This document shows, in pieces, positions 53,340 through 61,438 of a stretch of 64,000 nucleotides of DNA. The stretch covers positions 248,001 through 312,000 of the forward strand of contig NZ_JNWO01000009.1 in NCBI RefSeq assembly GCF_000716435.1. Reading direction: 5' to 3'. This stretch comes from Streptomyces xylophagus (GTDB lineage Bacteria > Actinomycetota > Actinomycetes > Streptomycetales > Streptomycetaceae). A program made the position numbers and the translations under genes. Each line of letters opens with the position of its first letter. Position 1 is the stretch's first letter. A model generated the notes under the pieces. That model did not search any database. It was not told the DNA's origin and saw only the letters and a program-made list of their open reading frames with translations.

Positions 53340-54374
53340 TCAGCGTGCCGTCTTGGGATCGAAGGCGTCCCTGACCGAGTCCCCGAGCAGGTTGAAGGCC
53401 ACGATGAAGATGATCATCGAGACACCCGGGAAGAACATGTAGGTGATGTCGTTCGACATCACGAGTTCGGTGGACGCCTTGGAGAACATCTGTCCCCAGT
53501 CCGGCGTCGGTTCGACGATGCCCACACCCAGGTAGGACAGTCCGGCCTCGGCGGTCACGAAGCCCGGAAGCATGTACGTGGACTGCACGAGGATCGGCGT
53601 GACCACGTTCGGCAGGATCTCCCGGCTGATGATCCGCCAGGGCGAGGCTCCGCTGACCCGGGCCGCCTCGATGAACTCCCGTTCGCGCAGCGCCAGACTG
53701 GTGCCGCGCAGGATGCGGGCCAGGCTCATCCAGCCCAGGAACCACTGCACCGCGATGAGCGCCACGACCCGGACGTAGGTCGGCGTCTCGTCGGTCGGGC
53801 TCACGAAGAGGGAGACCACGACCGGCATGCTCGCGATGAAGAACAGCTGGGCGGGGAAGGCGAGCAGGAAGTCGATGACCCGGCTGATGAAGTAGTCGGG
53901 CTTGCCGCCGAGGTAGCCGGCCGCGACGCCGAGCAGGATGCCGGTGAGCACGGTCGCGATCGTCACGCAGACGGAGATCATCAGCGACGTGCGGATGCCG
54001 TAGAGGAGCTTGGTGAACACGTCGTAGCCGTTGCCCGGTTCGAGGCCGAACCAGAACTGGCTGCTGATCCCGCCGTTGGGCTGCAGCGGGACGCCCGCGC
54101 TGTCGAAGAGCTCGGGGCGTTCGTCCGCGTACACGGTGTACGGGTCCTTGCCGTACAGCTTGGAGATCAGCGGTGCGAGGAGTCCGACGAGGAAGAAGAA
54201 GGCCACGACGTAGGCCGAGACGACGCCGGTGCGGTCGCGCTTGAAGCGGATCCACATCAGCTGGCCGGGCGAGCGGCCCTCCAGCTTCTTCACTTCGGGT
54301 TCCGCCTGCGGCCCTGGTTCGCCGTCGACGACGACCGAGGTTCCGCCGCCCTCAATGTCGATAGGACTTGTCAC
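53340..54374 (-). CDS. bldKA: Oligopeptide ABC importer permease, OppC type (cluster 3, BldKA-like)
   Basis: A 344-residue permease: soluble N-terminus (about 45 residues), helix 1 (SAYVVAFFFLVGLLAPLISKLYG), DPYTVYADERPELFDS outer loop and EAA loop (EFIEAARVSGASPWRIISREILPN), ending LGDSVRDAFDPKTAR. First gene of the C-A-B-D-F operon. It begins with GTG and a poor ribosome site. The short ORF at 54544-54624 lies upstream on the same strand. Confidence 0.75.
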   Translation of the reverse strand: MTSPIDIEGGGTSVVVDGEPGPQAEPEVKKLEGRSPGQLMWIRFKRDRTGVVSAYVVAFFFLVGLLAPLISKLYGKDPYTVYADERPELFDSAGVPLQPNGGISSQFWFGLEPGNGYDVFTKLLYGIRTSLMISVCVTIATVLTGILLGVAAGYLGGKPDYFISRVIDFLLAFPAQLFFIASMPVVVSLFVSPTDETPTYVRVVALIAVQWFLGWMSLARILRGTSLALREREFIEAARVSGASPWRIISREILPNVVTPILVQSTYMLPGFVTAEAGLSYLGVGIVEPTPDWGQMFSKASTELVMSNDITYMFFPGVSMIIFIVAFNLLGDSVRDAFDPKTAR

Positions 54375-54543
54375 TGTTCGCCCATTTCACAGGTGTGGGT
54401 GTGCCGAGCGGGCGATCCGCGCAGGGTGTGCGCGACCACCGGTCGGAACTAGGAAAGAGGTCCGGGAGCGGTCCGGTGTCGCGGGAGATCCCGCAGCCGG
54501 ACGCGCGTAGTTGAACGGCGGCACTGGGCCGCCGGTCGACTTC

Positions 54544-54624
54544 TCAGAGCCAATCTCCGCATGGGCGGGCGAAGTTGCTACTGACGGACGGCGTGTCCCA
54601 CCTGGCGTTCGTGACACCACGCAT
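54544..54624 (-). pseudogene. 26-codon ORF: severed 5' end of a binding-protein gene, or leader peptide
   Basis: ATG (54622-54624) is preceded by the very strong GAGGAGGAG, and the frame reads MRGVTNARWDTPSVSS and ends at TGA 54544-54546 after 26 residues. The first 30 bases match the start of the cluster 1 OppA gene (ATG at 40106) at 24 positions, and MRGVTNARW parallels MRGATHAKW. No lipobox follows. It lies 170 bases before bldKA on the same strand. It may be a remnant of an SBP gene or a functional upstream ORF. Confidence 0.5.
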
Positions 54625-54678
54625 GGGGCTCCTCCTCATGACTCCACGTGTTCACCAACAGGAGGGGGTTGACGTCTT

Positions 54679-54700
54679 TCCTCCGTCACCCCTGACGGAG
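54679..54700. promoter_or_regulatory. Perfect inverted repeat upstream of cluster 3
   Basis: CCTCCGTCA (54679-54687) and TGACGGAGG (54692-54700) are perfect arms around CCCC, 305 bases upstream of bldKA and 55 bases upstream of the short ORF. It could be an operator or an RNA hairpin. TTGACG (54669-54674) lies just beside it. Confidence 0.4.
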
Positions 54701-54990
54701 GGTCAGACACCCCCTGGTGCTCGCGAGTCGGCGCCGTCCCCACGGCGCGGTGACCCATTGACCCGAGCGTTACGCGGCTAACTATCTGCCATGTGCCAGG
54801 TGCCGACCACTGTCTTTAAATCTCAATTCAGTCACAGCTGACGCGTACATCTTCCAAAACATGGACAAACTGTTCGACGGGAGAAGGCCACGAAACGGAC
54901 TTGTTACATGGCTATCGGGCGAGGATCTCCGCATTACGGACACACCGCCCTACGGAACGGGGCCGCACGGGGCTTAAACCGGTTGCACAA
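54701..54990. other. Non-coding gap between cluster 3 and typA
   Basis: About 290 bases with no convincing ORF. 54815-54870 (TTTAAATCTCAATTCAG and onward) is the most AT-rich stretch, suitable for cluster 3 promoters. I saw no tRNA, repeat copy or further hairpin. Confidence 0.4.
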
Positions 54991-55025
54991 AGCCCGGGCA
55001 CCCCCAAGATGGGGACACCCGGGCT
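54991..55025. terminator. typA terminator
   Basis: AGCCCGGG (54991-54998) pairs with CCCGGGCT (55018-55025) and CCCC (55001-55004) with GGGG (55011-55014), 45 bases after the typA stop. On the minus strand it is followed by TTTG. Confidence 0.82.
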
Positions 55026-55069
55026 CAGTTGGCCGGATCAGTGCCTCAGATCGTGGCACATTGCATGCA

Positions 55070-56977
55070 TCAGCCGTGCTTGGCCCGGCTCGCGGAGCGA
55101 CCGCGCTCCTTCTGGTCGAGGACGACCTTGCGGATGCGAACGGACTCCGGGGTCACCTCGACGCACTCGTCGTCGCGGCAGAACTCCAGGGACTGCTCCA
55201 GGGAGAGCTTGCGCGGCGGCACGATCGCCTCGAACGAGTCGGCGGCGGCCGAGCGCATGTTGGTGAGCTTCTTCTCCTTGGTGATGTTCACGTCCATGTC
55301 GTCGGCGCGCGAGTTCTCGCCGACGATCATGCCCTCGTACACCTCGGTGCCGGGGTCGGTGAACAGCACACCGCGCTCCTGGAGGTTCGTCATCGCGAAC
55401 GCGGTGACGGCACCCGCGCGGTCGGCCACCAGCGAACCGTTGTTCCGGGTCGTCAGGACGCCGAACCACGGCTCGTGGCCCTCGTGGATGGAGTGGGCGA
55501 TGCCCGTGCCGCGCGTACCCGTCAGGAACTCGGTACGGAAGCCGATGAGACCGCGGGACGGAACGACGAACTCCAGGCGGACCCAGCCCGAGCCGTGGTT
55601 GGACATGTTGTCCATCCGGCCCTTGCGGACGCCCATGAGCTGCGTGACCGCGCCCATGTGCTCCTCGGGCACGTCGATCGTCATGCGCTCGACCGGCTCG
55701 TGCACCTTGCCGTCGATGATCTGCGTGACGACCTGCGGCTTGCCGATGGTCAGCTCGAAGCCCTCACGGCGCATCTGCTCGACCAGGATGGCCAGCGCCA
55801 GCTCACCGCGGCCCTGCACCTCCCAGGCGTCCGGGCGCTCGGTGTCGAGCACGCGGAGCGAGACGTTACCGATCAGCTCGCGGTCCAGGCGGTCCTTGAC
55901 CTGACGGGCGGTGACCTTGCGGTCCTTGACCGCGGCTTTCGCGGTGGCGCCCTTGCCGGTGCCGCCGCGGCCGACCAGCGGCGAGGTGTTCGTACCGATG
56001 GTCATGGAGATCGCCGGCTCGTCGACCGTGATCAGCGGCAGCGCGATCGGGTTCTCGGGGTCGGCGAGGGTCTCGCCGATCATGATGTCCGGGATACCGG
56101 CCACGGCACAGATGTCACCGGGGCCCGCCATCTCGGCCGGCTTGCGGGTGAGCGCCTCGGTCATCAGCAGCTCGGTGATGCGCACGTTGGACATCGTGCC
56201 GTCGCGCTTGATCCACGTGACGGTCTGGCCCTTGCGCAGCTCGCCCTGCTCGACGCGGAGCAGCGCGATACGGCCGAGGAAGTTGTCCGCGTCCAGGTTG
56301 GTGACGTGCGCCTGGAGCGGGGCGGCCTCGTCGTACTCGGGGGCCGGGACGTGCGACAGGATCGTGGAGAAGAAGGGCTCCAGGCTGTCGCTGTCCTGCG
56401 GGACGGTGCCGTTCTCGGGCTTGGTCAGCGAGGCCACGCCGTCACGCGCACAGGCGTAGACGATCGGGAACTCGATCTGCTCCTCGTCCGCGTCCAGGTC
56501 CAGGAAGAGGTCGTAGGTCTCGTTGACGACCTCGTCGATCCGGGAGTCCGGGCGGTCCGTCTTGTTGATGCACAGGATGACGGGCAGGCGCTGCTGGAGC
56601 GCCTTGCGCAGCACGAAGCGGGTCTGGGGCAGCGGGCCCTCGGAGGCGTCGACGAGCAGCACCACCGCGTCCACCATCGACAGACCGCGCTCGACCTCGC
56701 CACCGAAGTCGGCGTGGCCCGGGGTGTCGATGATGTTGATGGTGATGACATCGCTGCCATCCTTCGGGTGGTACTTGACGGCCGTGTTCTTGGCCAGGAT
56801 CGTGATGCCCTTCTCACGCTCCAGATCGTTCGAGTCCATCATTCGGTCGTCGAGCGACTCGGCGGCGTGCGCGGCGAAGGCACCGGCCTGCTTCAGCATG
56901 GCGTCGACGAGGGTCGTCTTCCCGTGGTCGACGTGGGCGACGATGGCGACGTTGCGGATGTCGTGGCGCGTGGCCAT
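55070..56977 (-). CDS. typA: Translational GTPase TypA/BipA
   Basis: A 635-residue ribosome-associated GTPase. G1 is AHVDHGKTT, the switch region has MDSNDLEREKGITI, G3 DTPGHADFGGEVER, G4 NKTDRP. EF-G-like domains 2, 3 and 5 and the [12 protein letters not shown] C-terminal domain (NMRSAAADSFEAIVPPRKLSLEQSLEF) follow, ending in a basic tail. It assists ribosome assembly under stress. GGGAG precedes the ATG at 56977; an extension of the frame to 57058 is unlikely. Its position beside bldK supports the bldK assignment of cluster 3. Confidence 0.96.
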   Translation of the reverse strand: MATRHDIRNVAIVAHVDHGKTTLVDAMLKQAGAFAAHAAESLDDRMMDSNDLEREKGITILAKNTAVKYHPKDGSDVITINIIDTPGHADFGGEVERGLSMVDAVVLLVDASEGPLPQTRFVLRKALQQRLPVILCINKTDRPDSRIDEVVNETYDLFLDLDADEEQIEFPIVYACARDGVASLTKPENGTVPQDSDSLEPFFSTILSHVPAPEYDEAAPLQAHVTNLDADNFLGRIALLRVEQGELRKGQTVTWIKRDGTMSNVRITELLMTEALTRKPAEMAGPGDICAVAGIPDIMIGETLADPENPIALPLITVDEPAISMTIGTNTSPLVGRGGTGKGATAKAAVKDRKVTARQVKDRLDRELIGNVSLRVLDTERPDAWEVQGRGELALAILVEQMRREGFELTIGKPQVVTQIIDGKVHEPVERMTIDVPEEHMGAVTQLMGVRKGRMDNMSNHGSGWVRLEFVVPSRGLIGFRTEFLTGTRGTGIAHSIHEGHEPWFGVLTTRNNGSLVADRAGAVTAFAMTNLQERGVLFTDPGTEVYEGMIVGENSRADDMDVNITKEKKLTNMRSAAADSFEAIVPPRKLSLEQSLEFCRDDECVEVTPESVRIRKVVLDQKERGRSASRAKHG

Positions 56978-57130
56978 ATTGCGGCGTACTCCCGGAGAGT
57001 GAGGAAGGCCTGCGCGTACGTCTGTGTTACGCGGACCCTGCCGGGCTGGACACGCCACGGCCTTACCCCATCGTACGTGGCGTACGGGGAAGGGGCCTCC
57101 ACAGGGCCTTACAGGCGGCCGCTGGACCGG

Positions 57131-57736
57131 TCAGACGCCGGTCACGGCAAGGGATCCGGCGGGGCACAGCCTCGCCGCGGCGACCTTGGCCGGGGCGCCC
57201 TCGGAGGGCTGGGAACAGGGCAGGAACCCACCGCCGTAGGTGTCCCAGGTGTGCACGTGACCGTGCACCGGCGGGTTCAGTCCGCAGGTGTAAGTGAAGT
57301 CGGCCTCAATCAGGTCGACCGACTCCCAGGTGTAGTAGCGCTGCGGGGGTTCGCCGAGCTCGTCGAAGAACTCCGTCTTCTCCTGCCCGGCCGTCTCGGA
57401 CGGCCCGGCGAGCGGGTCCTCCGTCTTGAGGTGGACACCCAGCGCCTTGATCACGCGGGCGGGGGTGACGCCCTTGGGCGAGTGGGTCACGGTGGGGCGG
57501 TAGACGGTGTCGGAGACGGGTTCGATGGTGCCCTGGTACCCGCCGTCGGCGTACGTGATCCGGTCGGGCAGTCCGGTCAGCCGTTCCACGTGCCGGATGC
57601 CGGACCAGGTGTAGGTCCCGTGCGTACAGATCGTGGCCGCCCCGGCGGCGGACCGGCCGTCATCGGTGGCTACGGCTCCGCAGCCGGCCGTGCCCAGCAT
57701 CACCGCCGCGGTCAACGCCGCGCTCCAACCCCGCAC
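57131..57736 (-). CDS. Small secreted lipoprotein of unknown function
   Basis: A 201-residue lipoprotein. The signal peptide (RGWSAALTAAVMLGTAGC) ends in lipobox TAGC with Cys19. The mature part has paired Cys (Cys in TICTHGTYTW, YTCGLNPPVHGH and FLPCSQPS, ARLCPAG) and several aromatic residues, suggesting a disulfide-bonded domain, but I recognise no family. Start is GTG. It sits between typA and the 57813 gene on the same strand, with a terminator in front of it. Confidence 0.82.
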   Translation of the reverse strand: MRGWSAALTAAVMLGTAGCGAVATDDGRSAAGAATICTHGTYTWSGIRHVERLTGLPDRITYADGGYQGTIEPVSDTVYRPTVTHSPKGVTPARVIKALGVHLKTEDPLAGPSETAGQEKTEFFDELGEPPQRYYTWESVDLIEADFTYTCGLNPPVHGHVHTWDTYGGGFLPCSQPSEGAPAKVAAARLCPAGSLAVTGV

Positions 57737-57752
57737 AACCCACCCCCGTACG

Positions 57753-57792
57753 ACGGCCGCCGTCCCGCAACTACCTGCGGGACGGCGGCCGT
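57753..57792. terminator. Strong intrinsic terminator
   Basis: ACGGCCGCCGTCCCGCA (57753-57769) pairs perfectly with TGCGGGACGGCGGCCGT (57776-57792), loop 6. It terminates the 57813-59999 gene and separates it from the small lipoprotein gene. Confidence 0.9.
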
Positions 57793-57812
57793 GCTCGTCA
57801 TCTGCGGTGATG

Positions 57813-59999
57813 CTAGCCCTTGGACGGGCTCGCCGACGGGTGGGCCCCCTTCTTCAGGAAGCCCATGTCCTCGTAGACCGGGGTCTGGAAGCCGAAGGAG
57901 CCGGCGTTGACGATCGTCCTGCGGGCGGCGGTGAGCTGGGGGCGCTGGTAGAGGGGGATCGAGCCGGCCGCGGCCCAGATGCGGGCGTCGGCCTTGCGGA
58001 CCAGGGCGGCGGACTCGTCCTCGTCGAGGGTCGACGCGGCCTGGTCGAAGAGCTGGTCGACCTGGTCGGTGCCGACGCGGGTGTAGTTCTGCTCGACGTT
58101 CAGGGAGCCGTCGGCGGCCGGGACCGGCTTGGCGAAGATCGGGCGGGCGTCGGTGGCGGGGAAGGCGGACGCGGGCCAGGAATAGAGGGCGAGGTCGTAC
58201 TGGCCGGACGCGATGTGGTCCTTGAAGTAGCTGTCGTCGGAGACCTTGGTGATCTCCGTGCGGATGCCGACCTTCTCCAGCATCCGGGAGATGCTGTCGG
58301 CGACCGCGCGCAGCGACTCCGAGCCGGTTCCGGAGGGGAGCACGAAGCGGAGGGTGAGCGGCTTGCCGTCCTTGGCGAGCGTGCCGGTCTTCGCGCCGGC
58401 GGGGGCGGCCGTGCCCTTGGGGGCGTACGCGCCGGGGGCCCCGCCCTGCTTCACCTTGCGGCCGTCGTACTGCTTGCCGTCGGCGAGGTGCTTGGAGCCC
58501 TCGTCCCGGCCGTGGTCGCGCTTCTTGGTGTGGTCCTGCGGGTCCTTGTTGTCCTCGCCGACGATGTACTGCCCGTCGGAGCCGCCCTCGGACTCGGACC
58601 CGTCGTCGTCCTTCTTGGTCTTCTTCCCCTCGGCGCCGGCCGCCTTCTCGCCCTTGTCCTTGACCGGGCCGCCGGGCACCCACCCGGCGTCGGCGAGCAG
58701 CGCCTGCGCCTCCGTGGTGTCGTGGTCGCCGAGCGCGCCGCTGTTGTCGGCGTACGCGGCCTGGCCGGAGAGGGCGAGGTGGCTGCCGACCGGCACGGCG
58801 GGCAGGCCCAGCGGGGTGAGGACGACCTTGGCGAGCGCCTCCCGGTCGAGCGCGCGGGCCACGGCACGCCGGACGCGTTCGTCGGCGAGGGGGCCTTCGG
58901 AGCCGTTGAGGGCGAGCTGGGTGTAGGCGGGCTCGAAGGAGCGGCGGACGGTGAAGGCGCGCAGCGCGTCCTGCTGGCGCAGGTAGGTGGCGAGCGCCTT
59001 GCGCGCCTTCTTGCCGAGCTTCTTCTTCTCCTTCGGGCTTACGTTCTTGCTCTCGTCCTTGCTCTCCTCCTCGCTCGTGGGGCTCGCGCCCTGGAGCGGA
59101 GTGCTCGTGCCCTTGGCGCGCCCCGCGAGGGCGATGCGGCTCGCGTCGGCGGGGTCGATCTCGGCCAGGTCGACCGTGCCGTCGGCGAGCGCGGCGGCCC
59201 GCTTGTCGAGGGGTACGGCGTGCAGCACGATCTCGGAGAGCTTCGCGGGCCGACCCCACCAGTGCGGGTTGCGGGCGAGGACGATCTCCTTGTCCTTGCG
59301 GTCGATCTTCTGCAATGCGAACGCCCCGGCGGTGACCTTCAGCTTGCGGCGGGCGCCGTCGTTGAAGGCGTCCGGGGTGCCCATGACGTCCTTGGGGTAC
59401 AGCGGCGAGAACAGGGCCTTCCAGTCGGCGTACGGCCTGCTGAAGGTGACCTTGACCTCGAGGTTGTTGGCGCCGCGCTCGATCTTCTCGATGCGGTCGT
59501 AGCCGGCGTTGCGGGCGGTCCAGTACGCGGAGTCCTTGCCGGACAGTGCGCGCCACTGGGCGGCGAAGTCGGCGGCGCCGATCTCGCGGCCGTCGCTCCA
59601 CACGGCCTGCTGGTCGAGCTTGTAGAGGACGACCTGCTTGGGCGAGGTGTCGACGACCTTCGCGGACTCCAGGAAGTCGGCGTCGCGCTGCGGCCGGCCC
59701 TGGGCGTCGAGCCGGAACATGGCGGGCAGGACGGCCTGGGCGACGCGGGTGGTGGTGTCGTCGGCGTCCGACTGGAACGTGTTGAGGGTCTCCGGTACGT
59801 CGTCGACGGCCCAGTTCAGGGTGCCGCCGTCGGCTACCAGGTCACGGCCGACCGGGGCGATGTCCTGTCCGGCGAGCGGCTTGCCCGACTCGTCGTCCGC
59901 GCCGCATGCCGCGAGGGTGGGCACCGCGAGCGCGCCCGCGGTGAGGAAGGCGACCGAGCGCATGACCGCGCGCAGTCTGACGCCGTCGTGGGACATCAC
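57813..59999 (-). CDS. Solitary ABC substrate-binding lipoprotein (family 5) with charged insertion
   Basis: A 728-residue extracellular family-5 peptide/nickel-binding protein, the longest of the four in the window. Signal peptide (MRSVAFLTAGALAVPTLAAC) with lipobox LAAC, Cys32. Core features are AVDDVPETLNTFQ, ADFAAQWRALSG, LADERVRRAVARALDREAL and YTRVGTDQVDQLFDQA. About 450-530 is a low-complexity insertion rich in Lys, Asp, Glu and Gly (EGKKTKKDDDGSESEGG), and a smaller Lys/Glu tract lies at about 305-325. No permease or ATPase is adjacent. It may feed one of the three opp systems. Confidence 0.9.
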   Translation of the reverse strand: MMSHDGVRLRAVMRSVAFLTAGALAVPTLAACGADDESGKPLAGQDIAPVGRDLVADGGTLNWAVDDVPETLNTFQSDADDTTTRVAQAVLPAMFRLDAQGRPQRDADFLESAKVVDTSPKQVVLYKLDQQAVWSDGREIGAADFAAQWRALSGKDSAYWTARNAGYDRIEKIERGANNLEVKVTFSRPYADWKALFSPLYPKDVMGTPDAFNDGARRKLKVTAGAFALQKIDRKDKEIVLARNPHWWGRPAKLSEIVLHAVPLDKRAAALADGTVDLAEIDPADASRIALAGRAKGTSTPLQGASPTSEEESKDESKNVSPKEKKKLGKKARKALATYLRQQDALRAFTVRRSFEPAYTQLALNGSEGPLADERVRRAVARALDREALAKVVLTPLGLPAVPVGSHLALSGQAAYADNSGALGDHDTTEAQALLADAGWVPGGPVKDKGEKAAGAEGKKTKKDDDGSESEGGSDGQYIVGEDNKDPQDHTKKRDHGRDEGSKHLADGKQYDGRKVKQGGAPGAYAPKGTAAPAGAKTGTLAKDGKPLTLRFVLPSGTGSESLRAVADSISRMLEKVGIRTEITKVSDDSYFKDHIASGQYDLALYSWPASAFPATDARPIFAKPVPAADGSLNVEQNYTRVGTDQVDQLFDQAASTLDEDESAALVRKADARIWAAAGSIPLYQRPQLTAARRTIVNAGSFGFQTPVYEDMGFLKKGAHPSASPSKG

Positions 60000-60289
60000 T
60001 GCTACCTCCGGTAAGCCGCGGGGCTTCTGATCACTTTTGGCGGTATATGGAGCTGATCAGATCTTTGCGGCCACTGAAGAGGAAACGGTTCGGCCATGAA
60101 GGGCGACACGGCGAGGGGCGCCGGGAAGCCCACCCGTGCGGCGCAATGTTCGAATCTGCCCCCGTACACACCAACGCACCCCGGCCAATCCGTGCACACC
60201 GCTTCCCACCGGCAGGTGTGGCGCGCAACACTCGCAGGCGCATGAACGTTGCCGTCCAGGGCCGACGCCCGCGGAAGTGAGGTCACGTC

Positions 60290-60580
60290 ATGTCCGTGCA
60301 CGACGAACTGACGTCAGTCCAGCGCTGTCTCGACGACCTGTTCAGGTCGGTGGGGCGGCTCGAGAACCAATTCGGCAGCGGCGGCCTGGAGATGCGCAGG
60401 GTCAAGGCCGACGCCGACCGGCTGCGCGAGAGCGTGGCGCTGCTGCGCGACGCCGCACCAGGGATCGAGCGCCCCCGGCGCCCCGATCTCGTCTCCATCC
60501 CCGACACCCCCTACGACAACACCCTGTGGACGGACTCGGACGACGAAGGACTCGGCGCCCACGACCGCCACGCACCCTGA
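60290..60580 (+). CDS. Small helical protein at the head of the sdh operon
   Basis: A 96-residue protein. The first 55 residues are a probable coiled coil (ELTSVQRCLDDLFRSVGRLENQF, then MRRVKADADRLRESVALLRDA); the tail is disordered (RRPDLVSIPDTPYDNTLW). I recognise no family. A short uncharacterised gene also precedes the sdh1 genes in mycobacteria; homology is not tested. GAGG precedes the ATG, and the succinate dehydrogenase genes follow 18 bases downstream. Confidence 0.75.
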   Translation: MSVHDELTSVQRCLDDLFRSVGRLENQFGSGGLEMRRVKADADRLRESVALLRDAAPGIERPRRPDLVSIPDTPYDNTLWTDSDDEGLGAHDRHAP

Positions 60581-60598
60581 ACCGACCGGAGTCCTGAC

Positions 60599-61420
60599 TT
60601 GGCCACTGGTACGGAACCCCAACCGAAGAGCGGCGGCGTACACACCGGTACGCGCGCCGCGATCGACGCCCCGCATCTGCGGACCGACCGCTGGTGGCTG
60701 GCCCCGGCCGGCACCGCCGCCGGACTGCTGGCCTTCGTCGTCTACTCGACGTGGCGGGCCTTCGCGGACTCGAACTACTACTCGGCGCCGTACGTCTCGC
60801 CGTTCTACTCGCCCTGTCTGGCCGAGCGGTGCAGCACCATGCACGCGGGCCCGAACGCCGATCTCTTCGGGAGCTGGTGGGGCATCTCCCCCGCCATCAT
60901 CATCCTGATCTTCCCGCTCGGCTTCCGCCTGACCTGCTACTACTACCGCAAGGCCTACTACCGCGGCTTCTGGGCCTCGCCCCCGGCCTGCGCGGTGGCC
61001 GAGCCGCACAAGAAGTACACGGGTGAGACCCGCTTCCCTCTCATCCTCCAGAACGTCCACCGGTACTTCTTCTACGCGGCGCTCCTGGTGGCGGGCACCC
61101 TGACCTACGACACCGTGCTGACCTTCCGCGACGAGCACTACCACTGGGGCCACATGGGCCTGGGCACCCTCGTCTTCGTGGCCAACATCGTGCTGATCTG
61201 GGCGTACACCCTCTCCTGCCACTCCTGCCGGCACATCGTCGGCGGCAAGCTCAAGCACTTCTCCAAGCATCCCGTGCGCTACAAGGCGTGGAAGTTCGTG
61301 GGGCAGCTGAACAACCGTCATATGCAGCTCGCCTGGGCGTCGTTGATCAGTGTCGCGGCCGCCGATTTCTACGTGTACCTGGTCGCCTCAGGAGCCTTCA
61401 ATGATCCGCGCTTCTTTTAG
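60599..61420 (+). CDS. sdhC: Succinate dehydrogenase membrane anchor, Sdh1 type
   Basis: A 273-residue membrane protein with about five helices (LAPAGTAAGLLAFVVYST, GISPAIIILIFPLGFRL, NVHRYFFYAALLVAGTL, HMGLGTLVFVANIVLIWAY, WASLISVAAADFYVYLVA). The single long anchor with conserved His residues (NVHRYF, HWGHMG), Cys-His tracts (CHSCRHI) and NNRHMQLAW matches the mycobacterial Sdh1 anchor rather than the SdhC/SdhD pair. GGAG is 6 bases before a TTG start at 60599. It ties FAD and Fe-S subunits to the quinone pool. Confidence 0.88.
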   Translation: MATGTEPQPKSGGVHTGTRAAIDAPHLRTDRWWLAPAGTAAGLLAFVVYSTWRAFADSNYYSAPYVSPFYSPCLAERCSTMHAGPNADLFGSWWGISPAIIILIFPLGFRLTCYYYRKAYYRGFWASPPACAVAEPHKKYTGETRFPLILQNVHRYFFYAALLVAGTLTYDTVLTFRDEHYHWGHMGLGTLVFVANIVLIWAYTLSCHSCRHIVGGKLKHFSKHPVRYKAWKFVGQLNNRHMQLAWASLISVAAADFYVYLVASGAFNDPRFF

Positions 61421-61438
61421 ATTGGCAGGGGCCTTCTG

